A program made the translations under genes and the position numbers. Under the pieces are notes generated by a model. The model was not told the DNA's origin. It ran no database searches and saw only the letters and a list, made by a program, of their open reading frames with translations. This document shows positions 25,092 through 34,557 of a stretch of DNA of 64,000 nucleotides, in pieces. The DNA comes from Nisaea sediminum (GTDB lineage Bacteria; Pseudomonadota; Alphaproteobacteria; Thalassobaculales; Thalassobaculaceae), in NCBI RefSeq assembly GCF_014904705.1, contig NZ_JACZCQ010000005.1, forward strand, positions 1 to 64,000. Direction: 5' to 3'. The stretch's first letter is position 1; the number at the start of each line of letters is the position of its first letter.

Positions 25092-25622
25092 GTGGCGGGG
25101 GCCATGGTTTCGCGAGACGTATCCCTACTGCAGGCGGGCGACCGCCCGTTCCGGGTCAGGGCCGAGGACGCCGAGGATCTCGCCATCGTGGCGGCTTTCC
25201 TGCAGGACGCCCTGCTGCCGGTCTCCGGCATGACCTACGAGGCGGACACGGGCCGTTTTGTCATGCTGGTGCAGCGCTTCCGCTGGGAGACCGCACCGGA
25301 AGCGGGCACCGTTCCCGCCGACGGCGACACGCTTTATGCGGAGCGGGTCCATTGCGGTATCCGCTTCGACGGCGTGACCAAGGTGCAGACCCACGGCTTC
25401 GACCGCGGCAAACGGGAGCGGATCCTCAACCTGCTGACCGTGCATCCTTCGGACGGGCAGATCGACATCGCCTTCGCCGACGGCGTGACCATTCGACTCG
25501 CAGTCGACCGCATCCTGTGCCATATCGAGGACCTCGGCGAGCCATGGCCGACCGTCTTCACGCCGTCCCATCCCGATGAGGATGCGGAAACGGCAACGGC
25601 GGACGAGGCCTCGGACGCCTGA
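25092..25622 (+). CDS. DUF2948 family protein
   Basis: A 176-residue protein starting at GTG 25092, directly after the murA stop (ATG 25104 is an alternative). The blocks [33 protein letters not shown] and [19 protein letters not shown] are typical of DUF2948, a family nearly confined to Alphaproteobacteria and found between murA and hisG. No known activity. The C-terminus is Asp/Glu/Ala-rich and probably disordered. Confidence 0.8.
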   Translation: MAGAMVSRDVSLLQAGDRPFRVRAEDAEDLAIVAAFLQDALLPVSGMTYEADTGRFVMLVQRFRWETAPEAGTVPADGDTLYAERVHCGIRFDGVTKVQTHGFDRGKRERILNLLTVHPSDGQIDIAFADGVTIRLAVDRILCHIEDLGEPWPTVFTPSHPDEDAETATADEASDA

Positions 25623-25677
25623 ACGGACTGCCGCCGGGCACGGTCGCGGCAGACGGATAAAGACAGGAGATAACGCG

Positions 25678-26340
25678 GTGAGCGCGAACCAGCCATTGAT
25701 CCTCGCCCTGCCGAAGGGCCGGATCCTGAAGGCGATCACGCCCATACTGGAACGGGCCGGGATCGAGCCGGAAGACGACTTCTTCAACGAGTCCTCGCGG
25801 CGGCTGCAGTTCCATACCAACGATGCGGATCTCGAGATCATCCGCGTGCGCAGTTTCGACACGGCGACTTTCCTCGCCTTCGGCGCCGCCCATCTCGCGA
25901 TCGCCGGCAGCGACGTGCTGATGGAGTTCGACCATCCGGAGATCTACGCCCCGGTTGACCTCAATGTCGGGCACTGCCGTCTCGCGGTTGCCGAACCGGC
26001 GGAACTCGCCGCCAAGGAAAACCCGCAGCACTGGAGCCATCTCCGGATCGCGACGAAATATCCGAACGTCACCCGGCGGCACTTCGCCGCGCGCGGGGTA
26101 CAGGCGGAATGCATCAAGCTGAACGGCGCGCTGGAGCTCGCGCCCGGCCTCGGGCTCTGCCGCCGCATCGTCGATCTGGTCGAGACCGGCTCGACGCTGA
26201 AGGCGAACGGCCTCGTCGAGGTCGAACAGATCGCCGCCGTGAGCTCCCGCCTCGCCGTCAACCGCGCCGCCATGAAGACCCGTCCGGGCCCGGTGAAGGA
26301 CCTTATCGACCGGATCGGGGAGGCCGCTCTTGCCGCGTAA
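25678..26340 (+). CDS. hisG: ATP phosphoribosyltransferase, short form
   Basis: A 220-residue enzyme for the first step of histidine synthesis (ATP + PRPP). The GTG at 25678 with AGGAG eight bases upstream is the start. The opening [18 protein letters not shown], the block [12 protein letters not shown] and the ending region [17 protein letters not shown] are typical. It lacks the C-terminal regulatory domain of the long form. Short HisG proteins normally need the HisZ partner, which is not in this window. Overlaps hisD. Confidence 0.95.
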   Translation: MSANQPLILALPKGRILKAITPILERAGIEPEDDFFNESSRRLQFHTNDADLEIIRVRSFDTATFLAFGAAHLAIAGSDVLMEFDHPEIYAPVDLNVGHCRLAVAEPAELAAKENPQHWSHLRIATKYPNVTRRHFAARGVQAECIKLNGALELAPGLGLCRRIVDLVETGSTLKANGLVEVEQIAAVSSRLAVNRAAMKTRPGPVKDLIDRIGEAALAA

Positions 26341-27631
26341 GCTGACAGCCGGGGCGCCCGGGTTCGAGAAAGAGTTCGAAGCGCTGGTCAATTCGAAGCG
26401 CGAGACCGACAGCGATGTCAGCGACACCGTCGCCGCCATCATCGCCGACGTGATCGCCCGCGGCGACGCGGCGCTGATCGAGCTCAGCCGGAAGTTCGAC
26501 AATATCGATCTGACCGAGACCGGGATCGCGATCTCGGCGGAAGAGATCGCCGCCGCCCGCTCCGCGTGTTCGGCGGAGACCCTCGCCGCGCTGGAAACGG
26601 CCGCCGAGCGGATCGAGGCTTTCCACCGCACACAGGTCCCCTCCTCCATCGACTTCACCGACGCGGACGGCGTCGGGCTCGGGCTTCGGCATTCGCCGGT
26701 CGACGCCGTCGGGCTCTATGTCCCCGGCGGCAAGGCCGCCTATCCGAGCTCGGTACTGATGAACGCCATTCCGGCACGGGTCGCCGGGGTGGAGCGCCGG
26801 GTGATGGTGGTGCCGACGCCGGGCAACGAGATCAACCCGCTGGTCCTCGCCGCCGCAGAGATCGCGGGGATCACCGAAATCTACCGGGTCGGCGGTGCGC
26901 AGGCCGTGGCCGCCCTCGCCTACGGTACCGAGACGATCCGTCCGGTCGACAAGATCATCGGCCCGGGCAATGCCTATGTCGCCGCCGCCAAGCGGCAGGT
27001 CTTCGGAAAGGTCGGCATCGACTCCATCGCCGGCCCGTCCGAAATCCTCGTGGTCGCCGACGGCAACAACGATCCCTCCTGGATCGCCATCGACCTGCTC
27101 TCGCAGGCCGAGCATGACGAGGTCGCTCAGGCGATCCTGATCACCGACGACGCGGACTTCGCGGGCAAGGTCGAGGCGGCGGTCGCCGATCATCTCGCCA
27201 CCCTGCCGCGGGCGAACATCGCCGGCGCGAGCTGGAACAATCACGGCGCGGTCATCATCGTCGACGATCTCGCGGACGCCCCCGCCTTGGTCGACCGGCT
27301 GGCGCCCGAGCATCTGGAACTCGCCGTCGACGATCCGGACGCGCTGGCGGCCAAAATCCGCCATGCGGGCGCGATCTTCCTCGGGCGGCACACCCCGGAA
27401 GCGATCGGCGACTACGTTGCCGGCCCGAACCACGTGCTGCCGACTGCCCGTACGGCACGCTTCTCCTCCGGACTTGGCGTGCTGGATTTCCTGAAGCGCA
27501 CCACCTGGGTGAAATGCGACGAGGCAAGCCTCGCCGCCATCGGCCCCGCCGCGGTCACGCTGGCGGAGGCGGAAGGGCTCGGCGCCCATGCCCGCTCGGT
27601 CGCGATCCGCCTCGGAGCGGCCGCCGAATAG
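26330..27631 (+). CDS. hisD: Histidinol dehydrogenase
   Basis: A 433-residue Zn enzyme that oxidises histidinol to histidine in two NAD steps. It shows [38 protein letters not shown] (zinc/catalytic region) and APEHLEL, all family landmarks. The TTG start at 26330 lies inside the end of hisG with GGGGAGG upstream, giving tight coupling. Length is normal for the family. Confidence 0.96.
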   Translation: MPRKLTAGAPGFEKEFEALVNSKRETDSDVSDTVAAIIADVIARGDAALIELSRKFDNIDLTETGIAISAEEIAAARSACSAETLAALETAAERIEAFHRTQVPSSIDFTDADGVGLGLRHSPVDAVGLYVPGGKAAYPSSVLMNAIPARVAGVERRVMVVPTPGNEINPLVLAAAEIAGITEIYRVGGAQAVAALAYGTETIRPVDKIIGPGNAYVAAAKRQVFGKVGIDSIAGPSEILVVADGNNDPSWIAIDLLSQAEHDEVAQAILITDDADFAGKVEAAVADHLATLPRANIAGASWNNHGAVIIVDDLADAPALVDRLAPEHLELAVDDPDALAAKIRHAGAIFLGRHTPEAIGDYVAGPNHVLPTARTARFSSGLGVLDFLKRTTWVKCDEASLAAIGPAAVTLAEAEGLGAHARSVAIRLGAAAE

Positions 27632-27644
27632 GCGGGAGAGGAGC

Positions 27645-28169
27645 ATGGTGCGCGATTTCGGCGACGGCCCGATCGAGGAAGACGACGAGGAGGGCCGCGC
27701 CAACGCGCGTATCTCCAAGATCGAGCTCGACGAGCGCACCGTCGTCCGCCGCAGCCCCGAGGTCGAACACGAACGGGCGGTCGCGATCTACGACCTGCTG
27801 GAAGAGAATTCCTTCGCTCCCGCGGGCGACGAGGAGGGCGGTCCCTACGAGCTGAAGCTCCGCATCGAGGAGAACCGCCTGCTCTTCGACATTTCCGATC
27901 CGGAGCGCGGCGGCAATTACCAGATCTGGCTCGCCATGACGCCGTTCCGCCGCGTCGTGCGGGACTATTTCAAGATCTGCGAGAGCTATTACGACGCCAT
28001 CAAGCATCTGAACCCGTCGCAGATCGAAGCCATCGATATGGGCCGGCGCGGGCTGCACAATGAGGGTTCGACGCTTCTGAAGGAGCGCCTCGCCGGCAAG
28101 GTGGATATCGATTTCGACACCGCCCGCCGCCTCTTTACCCTCATCTGCGTCCTGCATATCCGGGGCTAG
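27645..28169 (+). CDS. UPF0262 family protein
   Basis: A 174-residue protein with GAGAGGAG just upstream of ATG 27645. It carries [22 protein letters not shown], then [12 protein letters not shown] and a C-terminal [17 protein letters not shown], the signature of UPF0262, which in Alphaproteobacteria lies between hisD and a low-molecular-weight phosphatase gene. No activity is known. Position conserved with neighbours. Confidence 0.85.
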   Translation: MVRDFGDGPIEEDDEEGRANARISKIELDERTVVRRSPEVEHERAVAIYDLLEENSFAPAGDEEGGPYELKLRIEENRLLFDISDPERGGNYQIWLAMTPFRRVVRDYFKICESYYDAIKHLNPSQIEAIDMGRRGLHNEGSTLLKERLAGKVDIDFDTARRLFTLICVLHIRG

Positions 28170-28176
28170 GCGGATC

Positions 28177-28677
28177 ATGACGGATCGCGTCACGCCCCCA
28201 GACCTCCAGTCGCCGCTCGGCGAACCTATCCGGGAGCCGAGCGCCATCCTCTTCGCCTGTACCCAGAACGCGGTGCGCTCGCCGATGGCGGAGGCGATCA
28301 TGAAGCATCTGATCGGCATGAAGGCCTATGTGGATTCCTGCGGTGTGCGCAACGGCGATCTCGACCCCTTCGCGGTCGAGGTGCTGAACGAGATCGGCAT
28401 CGACATCTCACGCCACGCGCCGAAAAGCTTCGAGCAGATGGAGGACGATTTCTTCGACGTCATCATCTCGCTCTCGCCGGAGGCGCAGCACCGCGCCATC
28501 GAGATGACCCGCACCATGGCCTGTGATATCGAGTACTGGCCGATGCTGGATGCCACCATCATCGAAGGCTCGCGCGAGATCCGCCTGGACGCCTACAGGC
28601 AGGTACGGGACGAGCTGATGCGGCGGATAAAACAGAGATTTTCCGCCCTGATGAAGAAAAACGGGACGCCCGGCTGA
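28177..28677 (+). CDS. Low-molecular-weight protein tyrosine phosphatase / arsenate reductase-like
   Basis: A 166-residue protein. The P-loop CTQNAVRS (C28-x5-R34) is the active site of the LMW-PTP/ArsC fold, and WPMLDAT supplies the acidic residue (WPvxDP in relatives). It has an N-terminal extension of about 20 residues. In this gene neighbourhood the family is usually a phosphatase of unknown target; arsenate reduction is possible but there is no ars operon nearby. Confidence 0.8.
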   Translation: MTDRVTPPDLQSPLGEPIREPSAILFACTQNAVRSPMAEAIMKHLIGMKAYVDSCGVRNGDLDPFAVEVLNEIGIDISRHAPKSFEQMEDDFFDVIISLSPEAQHRAIEMTRTMACDIEYWPMLDATIIEGSREIRLDAYRQVRDELMRRIKQRFSALMKKNGTPG

Positions 28678-28775
28678 ACGCTTTGCAGTTCTGCCATGAG
28701 GAGAAAAGACCTTGACCCGGGAGACCTCCCGGAGCACTTATTTGCGCGATCTTCGCAGACCTGTAAGGAGTAGGA

Positions 28776-28994
28776 ATGGCCAAAGAAGATGTTATCGAAT
28801 TCTCCGGGACCGTGTCGGAACTGCTTCCGAACGCCATGTTCCGGGTGAAGCTGGACAATGACCACGAAGTGCTCGCCCATACCAGCGGCAAGATGCGCAA
28901 GAACCGGATTCGCGTCCTCGCGGGCGACCGGGTGAACGTGGAAATGACCCCCTACGATCTGACCAAGGGTCGTATCACCTTCCGCTTCAAGTAA
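28776..28994 (+). CDS. infA: Translation initiation factor IF-1
   Basis: A 72-residue S1-domain protein. [41 protein letters not shown] and a C-terminal RITFRFK match IF-1 throughout. It binds the 30S A site during initiation. AGGAGTAG precedes the ATG. The 98-bp gap upstream probably holds its own promoter. Confidence 0.98.
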   Translation: MAKEDVIEFSGTVSELLPNAMFRVKLDNDHEVLAHTSGKMRKNRIRVLAGDRVNVEMTPYDLTKGRITFRFK

Positions 28995-29013
28995 CTCTTC
29001 CGAGGTGACGGCC

Positions 29014-29634
29014 ATGTCTGGCCCCCTACGATTGCGCGCCCCTTCCGGCGCGCATTTCGTTTTGGCCTCGGCCTCGCCGCGCAGGCTCGACCTGCTCGGC
29101 CGGATCGGGCTGAAACCCGACCATGTGAGACCAGCCGATATCGACGAGACGCCGAAGAAGGGCGAACTGCCGGACGCCTATGCCGAGCGCGTCGCCTGGG
29201 AAAAAGCGCATGCGGTCGCGCAGGAGTTTCCGGACGCCTGGGTTCTGGCCGCCGACACCGTCGTCGCGAGCGGACGCCGCATTCTGCCCAAGGCGGAGAG
29301 CGAAGATGTGGCTCGAACCTGCCTGAAACACCTTTCCGGACGCCGCCACCGGGTGATCGGCGCGATCCGCCTGATCGGTCCGGAAGGCTACACGCGCTCC
29401 CGGATTTCCGAGACCGTGGTCACCTTCAAGCGGCTGACCCGCGAGGAGATCGAGACCTACATCTCCTCCGGCGAGTGGGACGGCAAGGCCGGCGGTTACG
29501 CCATCCAGGACCTCGCGGCGATTTTCATCCGTTTCCTTTCCGGCTCCCACTCCAACGTCGTCGGCCTCGATCTCTATGAGACCCACGCCCTCCTCGCCGG
29601 ATGCGGTTTCCGCTATGGTGAGGACGATGCGTGA
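29014..29634 (+). CDS. maf: Maf-type nucleoside triphosphate pyrophosphatase
   Basis: A 206-residue enzyme that hydrolyses non-canonical or UTP/dTTP-type nucleotides. FVLASASPRRLDLLGRIG at the N-terminus and AADTVVASGRRILPKA plus the GYAIQDLAA stretch are hallmarks. GAGG lies seven bases before ATG 29014; a GTG at 29005 is less likely. Exact substrate is not decided by sequence. The gene overlaps the RNase E/G-like start. Confidence 0.92.
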   Translation: MSGPLRLRAPSGAHFVLASASPRRLDLLGRIGLKPDHVRPADIDETPKKGELPDAYAERVAWEKAHAVAQEFPDAWVLAADTVVASGRRILPKAESEDVARTCLKHLSGRRHRVIGAIRLIGPEGYTRSRISETVVTFKRLTREEIETYISSGEWDGKAGGYAIQDLAAIFIRFLSGSHSNVVGLDLYETHALLAGCGFRYGEDDA

Positions 29635-30943
29635 CCCGGACCGCCTGATCATCGACAAATCGCCGGGGGAGACCCGGATTGCCGGTCTCTCCGGCGGACA
29701 GCTGACCGATCTCTGGCTCGAGCGCGCCGGCACCCCGCCGCGCCGTGCCGGCGAGATCGTTCTGGCACGCGTGACCGCCGTCAGGCCGGAACTGAACGCC
29801 GCCTTTCTCGATATCGGACATGGCGAGGCTTTCCTCAATCTCGGCAAACGCAAGGCCCCTGCCGAAGGCGCACTGATCGCGGTGACGGTGACGGCCGACG
29901 CCGCCGGCCGCAAACAGGCGCAGGCGTCCCGGCAGGTCGTTCTCCGCGGCCGCTACGTGAGCCTCCGGCCGACGGAGACCGACCTCTCGATCGCCGGTGC
30001 GATCAAGGCCAAGGGCAAGCGGGACACTCTGAAGGACCTTCTGGAACCGGGACGGCCCGAAAACATCGGTTTGCTGGTGCATGAAACCGCGACGGATGCG
30101 GAAAAGATCCAGCTGCTCTCCGACCTGGCAGCTCTCCTGAAGGAGTGGAAGGCTGTCGAGGATGCGATCGCGGCCGGAGACGGACCGAAGACGGTCCGTC
30201 CTGCCCCGGATGCGGAAGCGGCGGCGCGTTCGCTCTTTCCGTATGCGGCAGTCGAGGAAAGCCGCAACGGGAGCGGTTTCGCCGACGACGACGTGGACGG
30301 GCAGATCGACCGGGCCCTCGCACGGCGCCTGCAGCTTCCGAACGGCACGGCGCTCACCTTCGACGAGACCGAGGCACTGGTCGCCATCGACGTGGATGTC
30401 GCGGCGGCGGCACGTGCACCGAACGGCTGGGCACAGCTTTTCGAGGAGATGGCACCCGCCATCGCGTCGGAAATCCGCCTCCGCCGGCTCTCAGGTCTTG
30501 TCCTGGTGGATTTCCCGCGCCTCTCCCAGAAGTCCGACAGGGAGCGCGTCGCGGACGCGATGCAGACCGCCCTCGCGGGCTGGCCGCTCGGCGGCGGCGA
30601 CAACGAGCAGCCGCCCCAGGTACTCGGCTGGACGCGGAGCGGGGTGCTCGAGATCACCGTGCAGCGCGCGGGCCGCAGCCTCGCGGAAGACTATCTCCGT
30701 CCTGTCGAACAACATCCGCGCGCCGCGACAATCGCGCTCGCGGCGCTGCGCCGGCTGCTCACCGAGACCGGCGGGATCGCGCATCCGGAAATGATCTGCG
30801 CTCCCGATATCGCCGACTGGCTGGCGGGCCCCGGAGCGACGGCGCTGGAGGAGACGAAAGAACGCCTCGGCGGCGCCTTGCGGGTGACCCCGCAAACGGA
30901 CTATGCGTTGGAGCGGATCGAGATCGGTCCGGCGCGACGTTAG
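29627..30943 (+). CDS. Ribonuclease E/G family protein, short
   Basis: A 438-residue protein; ATG 29627 overlaps the end of maf. The N-terminal part is an S1-like RNA-binding region (AGEIVLARVTAV, NAAFLDIG). The catalytic block (TEALVAIDVD, then LRRLSGLVLVDF) keeps the two Asp residues that hold Mg2+ in RNase E/G. The usual zinc-link CPxCxG after the catalytic part is absent and no Cys pair is seen there, so tetramer formation as in RNase E is unlikely. Activity is likely but the target unknown. RNase G versus a divergent paralogue is not settled. Confidence 0.8.
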   Translation: MRDPDRLIIDKSPGETRIAGLSGGQLTDLWLERAGTPPRRAGEIVLARVTAVRPELNAAFLDIGHGEAFLNLGKRKAPAEGALIAVTVTADAAGRKQAQASRQVVLRGRYVSLRPTETDLSIAGAIKAKGKRDTLKDLLEPGRPENIGLLVHETATDAEKIQLLSDLAALLKEWKAVEDAIAAGDGPKTVRPAPDAEAAARSLFPYAAVEESRNGSGFADDDVDGQIDRALARRLQLPNGTALTFDETEALVAIDVDVAAAARAPNGWAQLFEEMAPAIASEIRLRRLSGLVLVDFPRLSQKSDRERVADAMQTALAGWPLGGGDNEQPPQVLGWTRSGVLEITVQRAGRSLAEDYLRPVEQHPRAATIALAALRRLLTETGGIAHPEMICAPDIADWLAGPGATALEETKERLGGALRVTPQTDYALERIEIGPARR

Positions 30944-30957
30944 GACCGGAGAGGGCG

Positions 30958-31188
30958 ATGGGCGAAATCAGCGAATTCGACAAGAAAAAACGCAAGCGCA
31001 AGCCCGGCTGCGCGATCTGCGGCAAGCCGGTCGACACGGCCTTCCGGCCCTTTTGTTCCGAGCGCTGCAAGACCATCGATCTCGGCCGCTGGCTCGGCGG
31101 CGAATACCGGCTGCAGACCAACGAAGTGCCCGACGAGGCGGAACTGCTCGATCTGGCGAAGGCGCTGGAAGAACGCCAGGAGCGCTAG
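30958..31188 (+). CDS. yacG: DNA gyrase inhibitor YacG, zinc protein
   Basis: A 76-residue protein with a basic start, zinc ligands C18, C21, C33 and C37 in CAICGKPV and FCSERCKTIDLGRWL, and an acidic C-terminus. This is the YacG family, which binds and inhibits GyrB. Its stop overlaps the convergent methyltransferase gene by 4 bp. It closes the conserved infA-maf-RNase-yacG string. Confidence 0.9.
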   Translation: MGEISEFDKKKRKRKPGCAICGKPVDTAFRPFCSERCKTIDLGRWLGGEYRLQTNEVPDEAELLDLAKALEERQER

Positions 31189-33005
31189 GCCGCCTGACAC
31201 CAGAACTGGTACATGGCGAGGAAACTCTCCGGAAAGGCCCGCTCGAAAGCGTCCCAGTTGGCCGGGTCTGTCGCCGAGGGATCATTCGGGAATCGCTTGA
31301 GATAGGCTTCCCGCAGCGCCTGTGACGCCGTTTCCACCCCGACGAGTTTCAGATCCAGCTCCGCCACCGCCGCGCCGATCTCCGGCCAGGTGAAGCGCAC
31401 CTCTCGTCGGTGGAACAGCAGGTCGCGGCAGCCGCTGAGGGAATAGAAATCGCCGGTCTGCCAGACGATCGCCGCCGGATCGTCCTCCGCCAGCAGCAGC
31501 GCGTCCCGCCGCCGGACGCGGATCTCGGAGGCTATCTCCCCCTCCCCGGTCGCCTTGATCTCCGCCCGGAGCTTCGCGAACCGCTCCCGCGCGATCTCGC
31601 TGTAGAGCGCTACTCGCATCAATCCGCCCGGCTTTAGCAGTCCCCTGAGCGCGCGCCAGCCCGCCATCGGATCCGCCATGTGATGCAGCACGCCAGAGCA
31701 TTCGATCACGTCGAACCGCTCCTCCAGCGCCCCGAGCCCGAGAATGTCCGCCTGCGCGAAGGAGAGGTTCGTCCGTCCGAGCTCCCGCGCCATGCGGGCC
31801 GCGTAGCCGAGCGAGCGACGGCTGAGATCGACGGCGGTGACCTCGACGCCCTCGTAGCGTGCCGCGGTCTGGATCGCGTGCCGCCCGGTGCCGCAGCCCG
31901 CTACCAGAAGCTTCGGCGCCTTCAGGTCGATGCCCTCGAAGCGCATGGCCGGAAATCTCTCGCGCAGATGCGCGTCGAGCGGCTTGCGCCGGATCTGCCC
32001 GTCGACGCTGCGCCAGCGCGGATAAGGATGGATCTCGTACTGCTCCCGCACCTTCTCCGAGGTCGCGTCGGCGATCAGCGTCAGCGATGGAAGCGCGGCT
32101 CCGAGTGCCCGCTCCGCCTCCGGTTCGCATACCACGCGGTCGAGGATCAAAGGGACTTTGGTACCTTCGAGCGCGGCGCATGCGGCCGGAACGCCGGCAA
32201 TGTCGCGGTAGAGAGCAACCTGCATCGCCTGCTCCGGCGTCAGGGCCGCCAGCGACAGAAGCCGCTCGACGGCTTCCGTTTCCTCGGCCGTCTCGATCCA
32301 CGCATATTCCGAAGTCATCGCCTGCAGCACGAGCGGCAGGGCGGCGGAAGGTTTCAGCGCTCCTCCGAGCAGGAGCCGCCGGCGTTCCGCCACCATCCAG
32401 GCTTCCATGCGCGGATCGGGCAAGGTGGTCCATGAGAGCAGCGCCGAGAGCAACGCGTCCTCCGGCAGCGGCGGTGGCGCCTCCCCGCCCTCCCGGTACC
32501 AGCGCCACGCCTCGCCGGCGCCTTTCGCCAGAGCGCGATTGGCGAACACGAGCGACATCGCCGCCGGGGCGAGACGCTGGAGATCGATATCGCGCCGTTC
32601 GAAAAGGGCGAGCATAAGTGCCCGAAGCGCCGGGTCGGGTTTCTCGAACCTGAGCCCCGCGAGCGCATCGAGCATCTCGCCGAGGTAGCCCGCTTCCGGC
32701 GCCTTGCGGTGCGCGCTCTCGAGATGAAGAACCGCCGCCGCGCCCTCCCCGAGCTGAAGCAGGGCGCGCGCGAGATTGGCCTCGGCGACGGCGTAGCCCG
32801 GCGCGAGCTTCAGCGCCCGACGATAGGCCTGCACCGCCTCCTTCGGCTTTCCCGCCGCCTTCAGAGCGACACCGAGATTGTTCTGCAGTTCCGGCTGGCG
32901 CGGATTGGTTTTCACGGCCTCGGCGAAGATCGTCGCCGCCTCTCCCGCCCGGCCCTGACGCATCAGCTGCGCGGCCTCGCGGAGCCGCGCCATGGGATCG
33001 GGCAT
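31185..33005 (-). CDS. TPR-repeat SAM-dependent methyltransferase
   Basis: A protein of about 606 residues (ATG 33005; GTG 33011 adds two). The N-terminus has two or three TPR units (PELQNNLGVALKAAGKPKEA). Residues about 330-460 are a class I methyltransferase: YEIHPYPRW then LLVAGCGTGRHAIQTA (SAM-binding glycines), DVIECSGVLHHMADP and LLKPGGLM. Such TPR-methyltransferases are common in Rhodospirillales; the substrate is unknown, possibly a protein or glycan. It follows a TPR oxygenase on the same strand with nine bases between them, so the pair is likely co-transcribed. Confidence 0.8.
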   Translation of the reverse strand: MPDPMARLREAAQLMRQGRAGEAATIFAEAVKTNPRQPELQNNLGVALKAAGKPKEAVQAYRRALKLAPGYAVAEANLARALLQLGEGAAAVLHLESAHRKAPEAGYLGEMLDALAGLRFEKPDPALRALMLALFERRDIDLQRLAPAAMSLVFANRALAKGAGEAWRWYREGGEAPPPLPEDALLSALLSWTTLPDPRMEAWMVAERRRLLLGGALKPSAALPLVLQAMTSEYAWIETAEETEAVERLLSLAALTPEQAMQVALYRDIAGVPAACAALEGTKVPLILDRVVCEPEAERALGAALPSLTLIADATSEKVREQYEIHPYPRWRSVDGQIRRKPLDAHLRERFPAMRFEGIDLKAPKLLVAGCGTGRHAIQTAARYEGVEVTAVDLSRRSLGYAARMARELGRTNLSFAQADILGLGALEERFDVIECSGVLHHMADPMAGWRALRGLLKPGGLMRVALYSEIARERFAKLRAEIKATGEGEIASEIRVRRRDALLLAEDDPAAIVWQTGDFYSLSGCRDLLFHRREVRFTWPEIGAAVAELDLKLVGVETASQALREAYLKRFPNDPSATDPANWDAFERAFPESFLAMYQFWCQAA

Positions 33006-33014
33006 CGTCACCGG

Positions 33015-34220
33015 TCAGCCGTCGATATGCAGGTCGAAGGCGATGCTGATCCGCTCGCCGCCGCCGCGGAACGGGATCGTGCTGTGCCAGACATAGGAGG
33101 GGAAGACCACCGCCATGCCGAGCTCGGGACAGATCGCCTCCAGCTTGCGGGTGCCGCGATAGGGAATGCCGTAGCCCGGCCGGTTGAATTCGAGCCAGCC
33201 CGCACGTTCCGGATCGTCCGGCCGGACCGTCTCCGGCACGGCGGCATAGTAGGTGCCGCTCAGCCAGCCGGCATTGTGGATATGCGCGCTCTGATGCCCT
33301 TCGTCGCCGAGGATGTTGGCCCAGATATTCACCGCATAGCCTTTCGGGATACGGGCGAAGAAGGGATGCGACGGGTCCTTCGCGAGGCCGGCGATGTATT
33401 TGTCCAGCCCGGCACTCAGCATGCGTTCGAACGCGGCTGTCGCGGGTCCCTTGTGGTCGAACAGTTGCGGCACGAAAGCGCCACCCCGAATCGCCCGGCG
33501 CAAGGGGTCGAGGTCGCCCGAGATGTTCGGGTGATTGCGGATCTCGTCCGAGAGCGCGGCGTTGAACTCCGCATGGTCCCGGTACCCGTCCGGCACCTCG
33601 AAGCGGATCGGACGGGTCGCGGTGCCGTGTGCGATCAGCCGGTCGACCTCTTCATAGCGGCCGAGTTCCTCCAGCGCGACCGAGCGGTAGGCCGTCGCAC
33701 GGACATGGTTGGGATGGCGGGCGAGCACGCGGTCCGTCGCGGCGAGCGCGCCCTCGACATCGCCCTCGATCAGCAGCGCCTGCGCCAGGTTGTTGGCAGC
33801 CGGGATGTTTCCCGGCTGCCCGGCAAGCGCCCGACGGTAGGCGGTCCCGGCGGCACCGTAATCCTTGTCGAGCTGGAACCGGTTCCCCAGTCCGACGAAC
33901 GGCCCGGTATTCTCCGGTCCCGCGAGGAGCGACCTGCGCCAGGCCGTGCTCGCCGCCTCCGGCTCGTTCCGCGCATCCAGCACGTCGCCCCGCGCGTTCC
34001 AGGCCTGCATGAAATCCGGCGCTGCCCGGGTGGCGGCCGCGGTCAGGCGGTCTGCTTCGTCAAGTCGGCCTTCCTTCAGATATATCCGGGCCCGCAGCGT
34101 CGCTGCCGGCGGGTTTCCCGGCACCACTTCGAGAATCCGGTCGTAGATCTCCGCCGCCGCCGCGGTGCGGCCGGCATTCTGGTGTTGGATCGCGAGCGAC
34201 AAGGCCTCGGACAATTGCAT
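33015..34220 (-). CDS. TPR-repeat 2-oxoglutarate/Fe(II) oxygenase-like protein
   Basis: A 401-residue protein from ATG 34220. Residues 1-190 are TPR repeats (AAEIYDRILEVVPGNPPA; AGTAYRRALAGQPGNIPAANNL). The C-terminal part (about 290-400) is a putative 2OG-Fe(II) oxygenase: HQSAHIHNAGWLSGTYY (metal His and neighbours), VVFPSYVWHSTIPF and RISIAFDLHI, matching 2OG-FeII_Oxy_5. TPRs probably bind the protein target. Together with the TPR methyltransferase it looks like a protein- or glycan-modifying pair. Confidence 0.8.
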   Translation of the reverse strand: MQLSEALSLAIQHQNAGRTAAAAEIYDRILEVVPGNPPAATLRARIYLKEGRLDEADRLTAAATRAAPDFMQAWNARGDVLDARNEPEAASTAWRRSLLAGPENTGPFVGLGNRFQLDKDYGAAGTAYRRALAGQPGNIPAANNLAQALLIEGDVEGALAATDRVLARHPNHVRATAYRSVALEELGRYEEVDRLIAHGTATRPIRFEVPDGYRDHAEFNAALSDEIRNHPNISGDLDPLRRAIRGGAFVPQLFDHKGPATAAFERMLSAGLDKYIAGLAKDPSHPFFARIPKGYAVNIWANILGDEGHQSAHIHNAGWLSGTYYAAVPETVRPDDPERAGWLEFNRPGYGIPYRGTRKLEAICPELGMAVVFPSYVWHSTIPFRGGGERISIAFDLHIDG

Positions 34221-34390
34221 CTTTCGGGTCCCTCTCCGGCAAGCCCGCTCTTGGATAGCGCCGATGCCCGAGGTCATCAAGCGGCCCGCAAAAAAAGCTC
34301 GGATTGGGCGCTGGACAGCCCCGGTGATATCTTCTATACAGCTGCCTCTCATCGATATGGCAGCGCCTGTCGCGGTCATACCGAAAGTGT

Positions 34391-34466
34391 GCCCAGGTAG
34401 CTCAGTTGGTAGAGCAGCGGATTGAAAATCCGCGTGTCGGTGGTTCGAATCCGCCCCTGGGCACCA
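34391..34466 (+). tRNA. tRNA-Phe (anticodon GAA)
   Basis: A 76-nt cloverleaf with encoded CCA. Acceptor GCCCAGG pairs with CCTGGGC; the D arm is normal; anticodon stem GCGGA/TCCGC with loop TTGAAAA gives anticodon GAA; T arm GGTGG-TTCGAAT-CCGCC. In many relatives tRNA-Phe follows yacG; here two TPR genes lie between. Confidence 0.97.
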
Positions 34467-34557
34467 CTTTCCCCATAAACGTTTCTCCCCCATATCGAAG
34501 AAACAATTAAGCGCATCCGGCGCGCTGCGTTCGTGCGCAGACCGGAAAGTCGCCGAG

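Noticed and set aside
28177..28677. Dedicated arsenate reductase of an ars operon
   Set aside because: The P-loop fits, but no arsenic transporter or regulator is near, and the gene keeps a conserved place next to UPF0262 and infA.
34391..34466. tRNA-Phe as a second integration site with an element to its right
   Set aside because: Genes to its right (LysR, transporter) are normal chromosomal genes; no integrase, repeat or phage gene was seen.
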